NCBI GenBank assembly: GCA_964457545.1
Contig: CAYWEN010000010.1
Span: 218,835 to 282,834 of the forward strand
Origin: JAGGTJ01 sp964457545
GTDB lineage: Bacteria; Desulfobacterota; DSM-4660; Desulfatiglandales; Desulfatiglandaceae
Direction: 5' to 3'
DNA: 64,000 nt
Below are positions 63,622 to 64,000 of the stretch, piece by piece. Both the position numbers and the translations under genes were made by a program. The notes beneath the pieces are model-generated. The model made no database searches and was not told where the DNA came from. It saw only the letters and a program-made list of their open reading frames with translations. Numbering within the stretch: position 1 is the stretch's first letter; every line of letters starts with the position of its first letter.

Positions 63622-64000
63622 TGGTCAAGTAAAAACGGACATTGAATCAAGCCGCATTGCAGAACAGGTCTTTCTCATATTCAAATGGCGTTTTATATTT
63701 CAGTATCGAATGCAAATGGTCGGCATTATATAGTATGTGATACAGTCAAGCGCTTCGATACAGGTGGTCTTTCTTGTAACGAACCTGTACCCAGACAGTC
63801 TTTCGGATTTCAGGTTCCATTTCAAGCCTCTTGTTTTCCTGTTTCAGTCGACGGTTTTCAGCTTCCAGATCCTTCCGGGTAATACCATTATCGCTGAGAT
63901 CCTGCTGATCCTGACGGTACTCACGCACCCAGCGGGAAACATTGGAAGCGGCAACACCAACTCGCCTGCCAACCTCCGGACAGATGTACCACTGTTCAAT
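63622..64000 (-). mobile_element. Collapsed IS3-family element, running off the right edge
   Basis: One terminus appears to be TGGTCAAGTAAAAACGGACA at 63622-63641, beginning TG as IS3 ends do. Reading leftward on the minus strand, the DNA encodes an OrfA helix-turn-helix plus coiled coil, then almost immediately the last residues of OrfB. About 250 residues of the transposase are missing, so this is an internal-deletion derivative that cannot move itself. The other end is outside the window. Confidence 0.75.
63647..64000 (-). pseudogene. IS3 OrfA/OrfB transposase remnant
   Basis: From the right edge the frame reads through a helix-turn-helix (GRRVGVAASNVSRWVREY) and leucine-zipper-like coil (KDLEAENRRLKQENKRLEME), typical of IS3 OrfA, then diverges and meets a TGA at 63746-63748. 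In the same frame beyond that stop is LYNADHLHSILKYKTPFEYE, typical of the end of OrfB, closing with TGA at 63647. The main integrase core with its DDE residues is absent. Confidence 0.78.

Noticed and set aside
1..64000. CRISPR arrays, tRNA or rRNA genes, prophage
   Set aside because: No regularly spaced direct repeats, no tRNA-like T-arm in a cloverleaf context, and no phage structural genes were seen by eye; a covariance-model scan would be needed to exclude small RNAs.

Overview
The window reads as chromosomal DNA from a Desulfobacterota bacterium, probably a sulfate-reducing or related anaerobe of the Desulfobacterales type. This is an inference from gene content: a DUF4911-like domain fused to MiaB, a glutaminyl-tRNA synthetase, classical Men-type menaquinone genes, a glutaconyl-CoA-decarboxylase-like carboxyltransferase fused to a biotin carboxylase, DUF169 and DUF2889 proteins, and many two-component and cyclic-di-GMP proteins. 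Genes are densely packed, mostly housekeeping, and base composition looks even throughout. I see no tRNA, rRNA, CRISPR array or intact prophage.

Layout. 1-4.6 kb (minus): a partial rRNA methyltransferase rlmKL running off the left edge, an M18 aminopeptidase and an M48 membrane protease. 5.1-12.6 kb (plus): rnc, a radical SAM gene, era, mltG, glnS, purA and a small conserved-looking protein. 12.7-15.9 kb (minus): a sodium:neurotransmitter-type symporter with no standard start codon, and an HD-GYP response regulator. 16.6-20.8 kb (plus): DUF2889, DUF2889-PHP fusion, DUF169-dephospho-CoA kinase fusion and a metallo-beta-lactamase-fold protein; this is the most interesting uncharacterised cluster. 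20.9-24.7 kb (minus): a Ski2-like helicase and an acyl-CoA dehydrogenase. 25.1-29.2 kb (plus): ubiE/menG, menF, menD. 29.4-32.8 kb (minus): a tandem universal stress protein, an alpha/beta hydrolase and an M24 peptidase. 33.1-45.1 kb (plus): a PLP decarboxylase, a DUF3034-like envelope protein, BCCP, a fused biotin carboxylase-carboxyltransferase, a thiolase, a Lon-like protease with degenerate ATPase motifs, a DUF151 protein, a nucleoside phosphorylase and an Nfu-type protein, ended by a strong terminator. 45.3-53.2 kb (minus): a 29-residue bS22-like protein, then the run PHP, COG2187, COG0645, adenine deaminase, nadK, miaB, GGDEF regulator. 53.5-54.3 kb: purine nucleoside phosphorylase. 54.5-60.7 kb (minus): patatin, PPOX, NfeD, family 4 uracil-DNA glycosylase, coaBC and an unknown small ORF. 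60.8-63.5 kb (plus): rmuC and a flippase-like membrane protein. A collapsed IS3-family element fills the right edge.

Themes. Coenzyme A and acyl-CoA chemistry recur (coaBC, coaE fusion, BCCP/carboxylase, thiolase, acyl-CoA dehydrogenase). Purine synthesis and salvage recur (purA, ade, pnp, nucleoside phosphorylase). Menaquinone synthesis is represented by three genes only. Beyond genes, the window holds at least three copies of an undescribed (to me) palindrome-ended intergenic repeat with a strongly conserved purine-rich core, a second dispersed upstream motif, and two fossils of the same IS3-type element.
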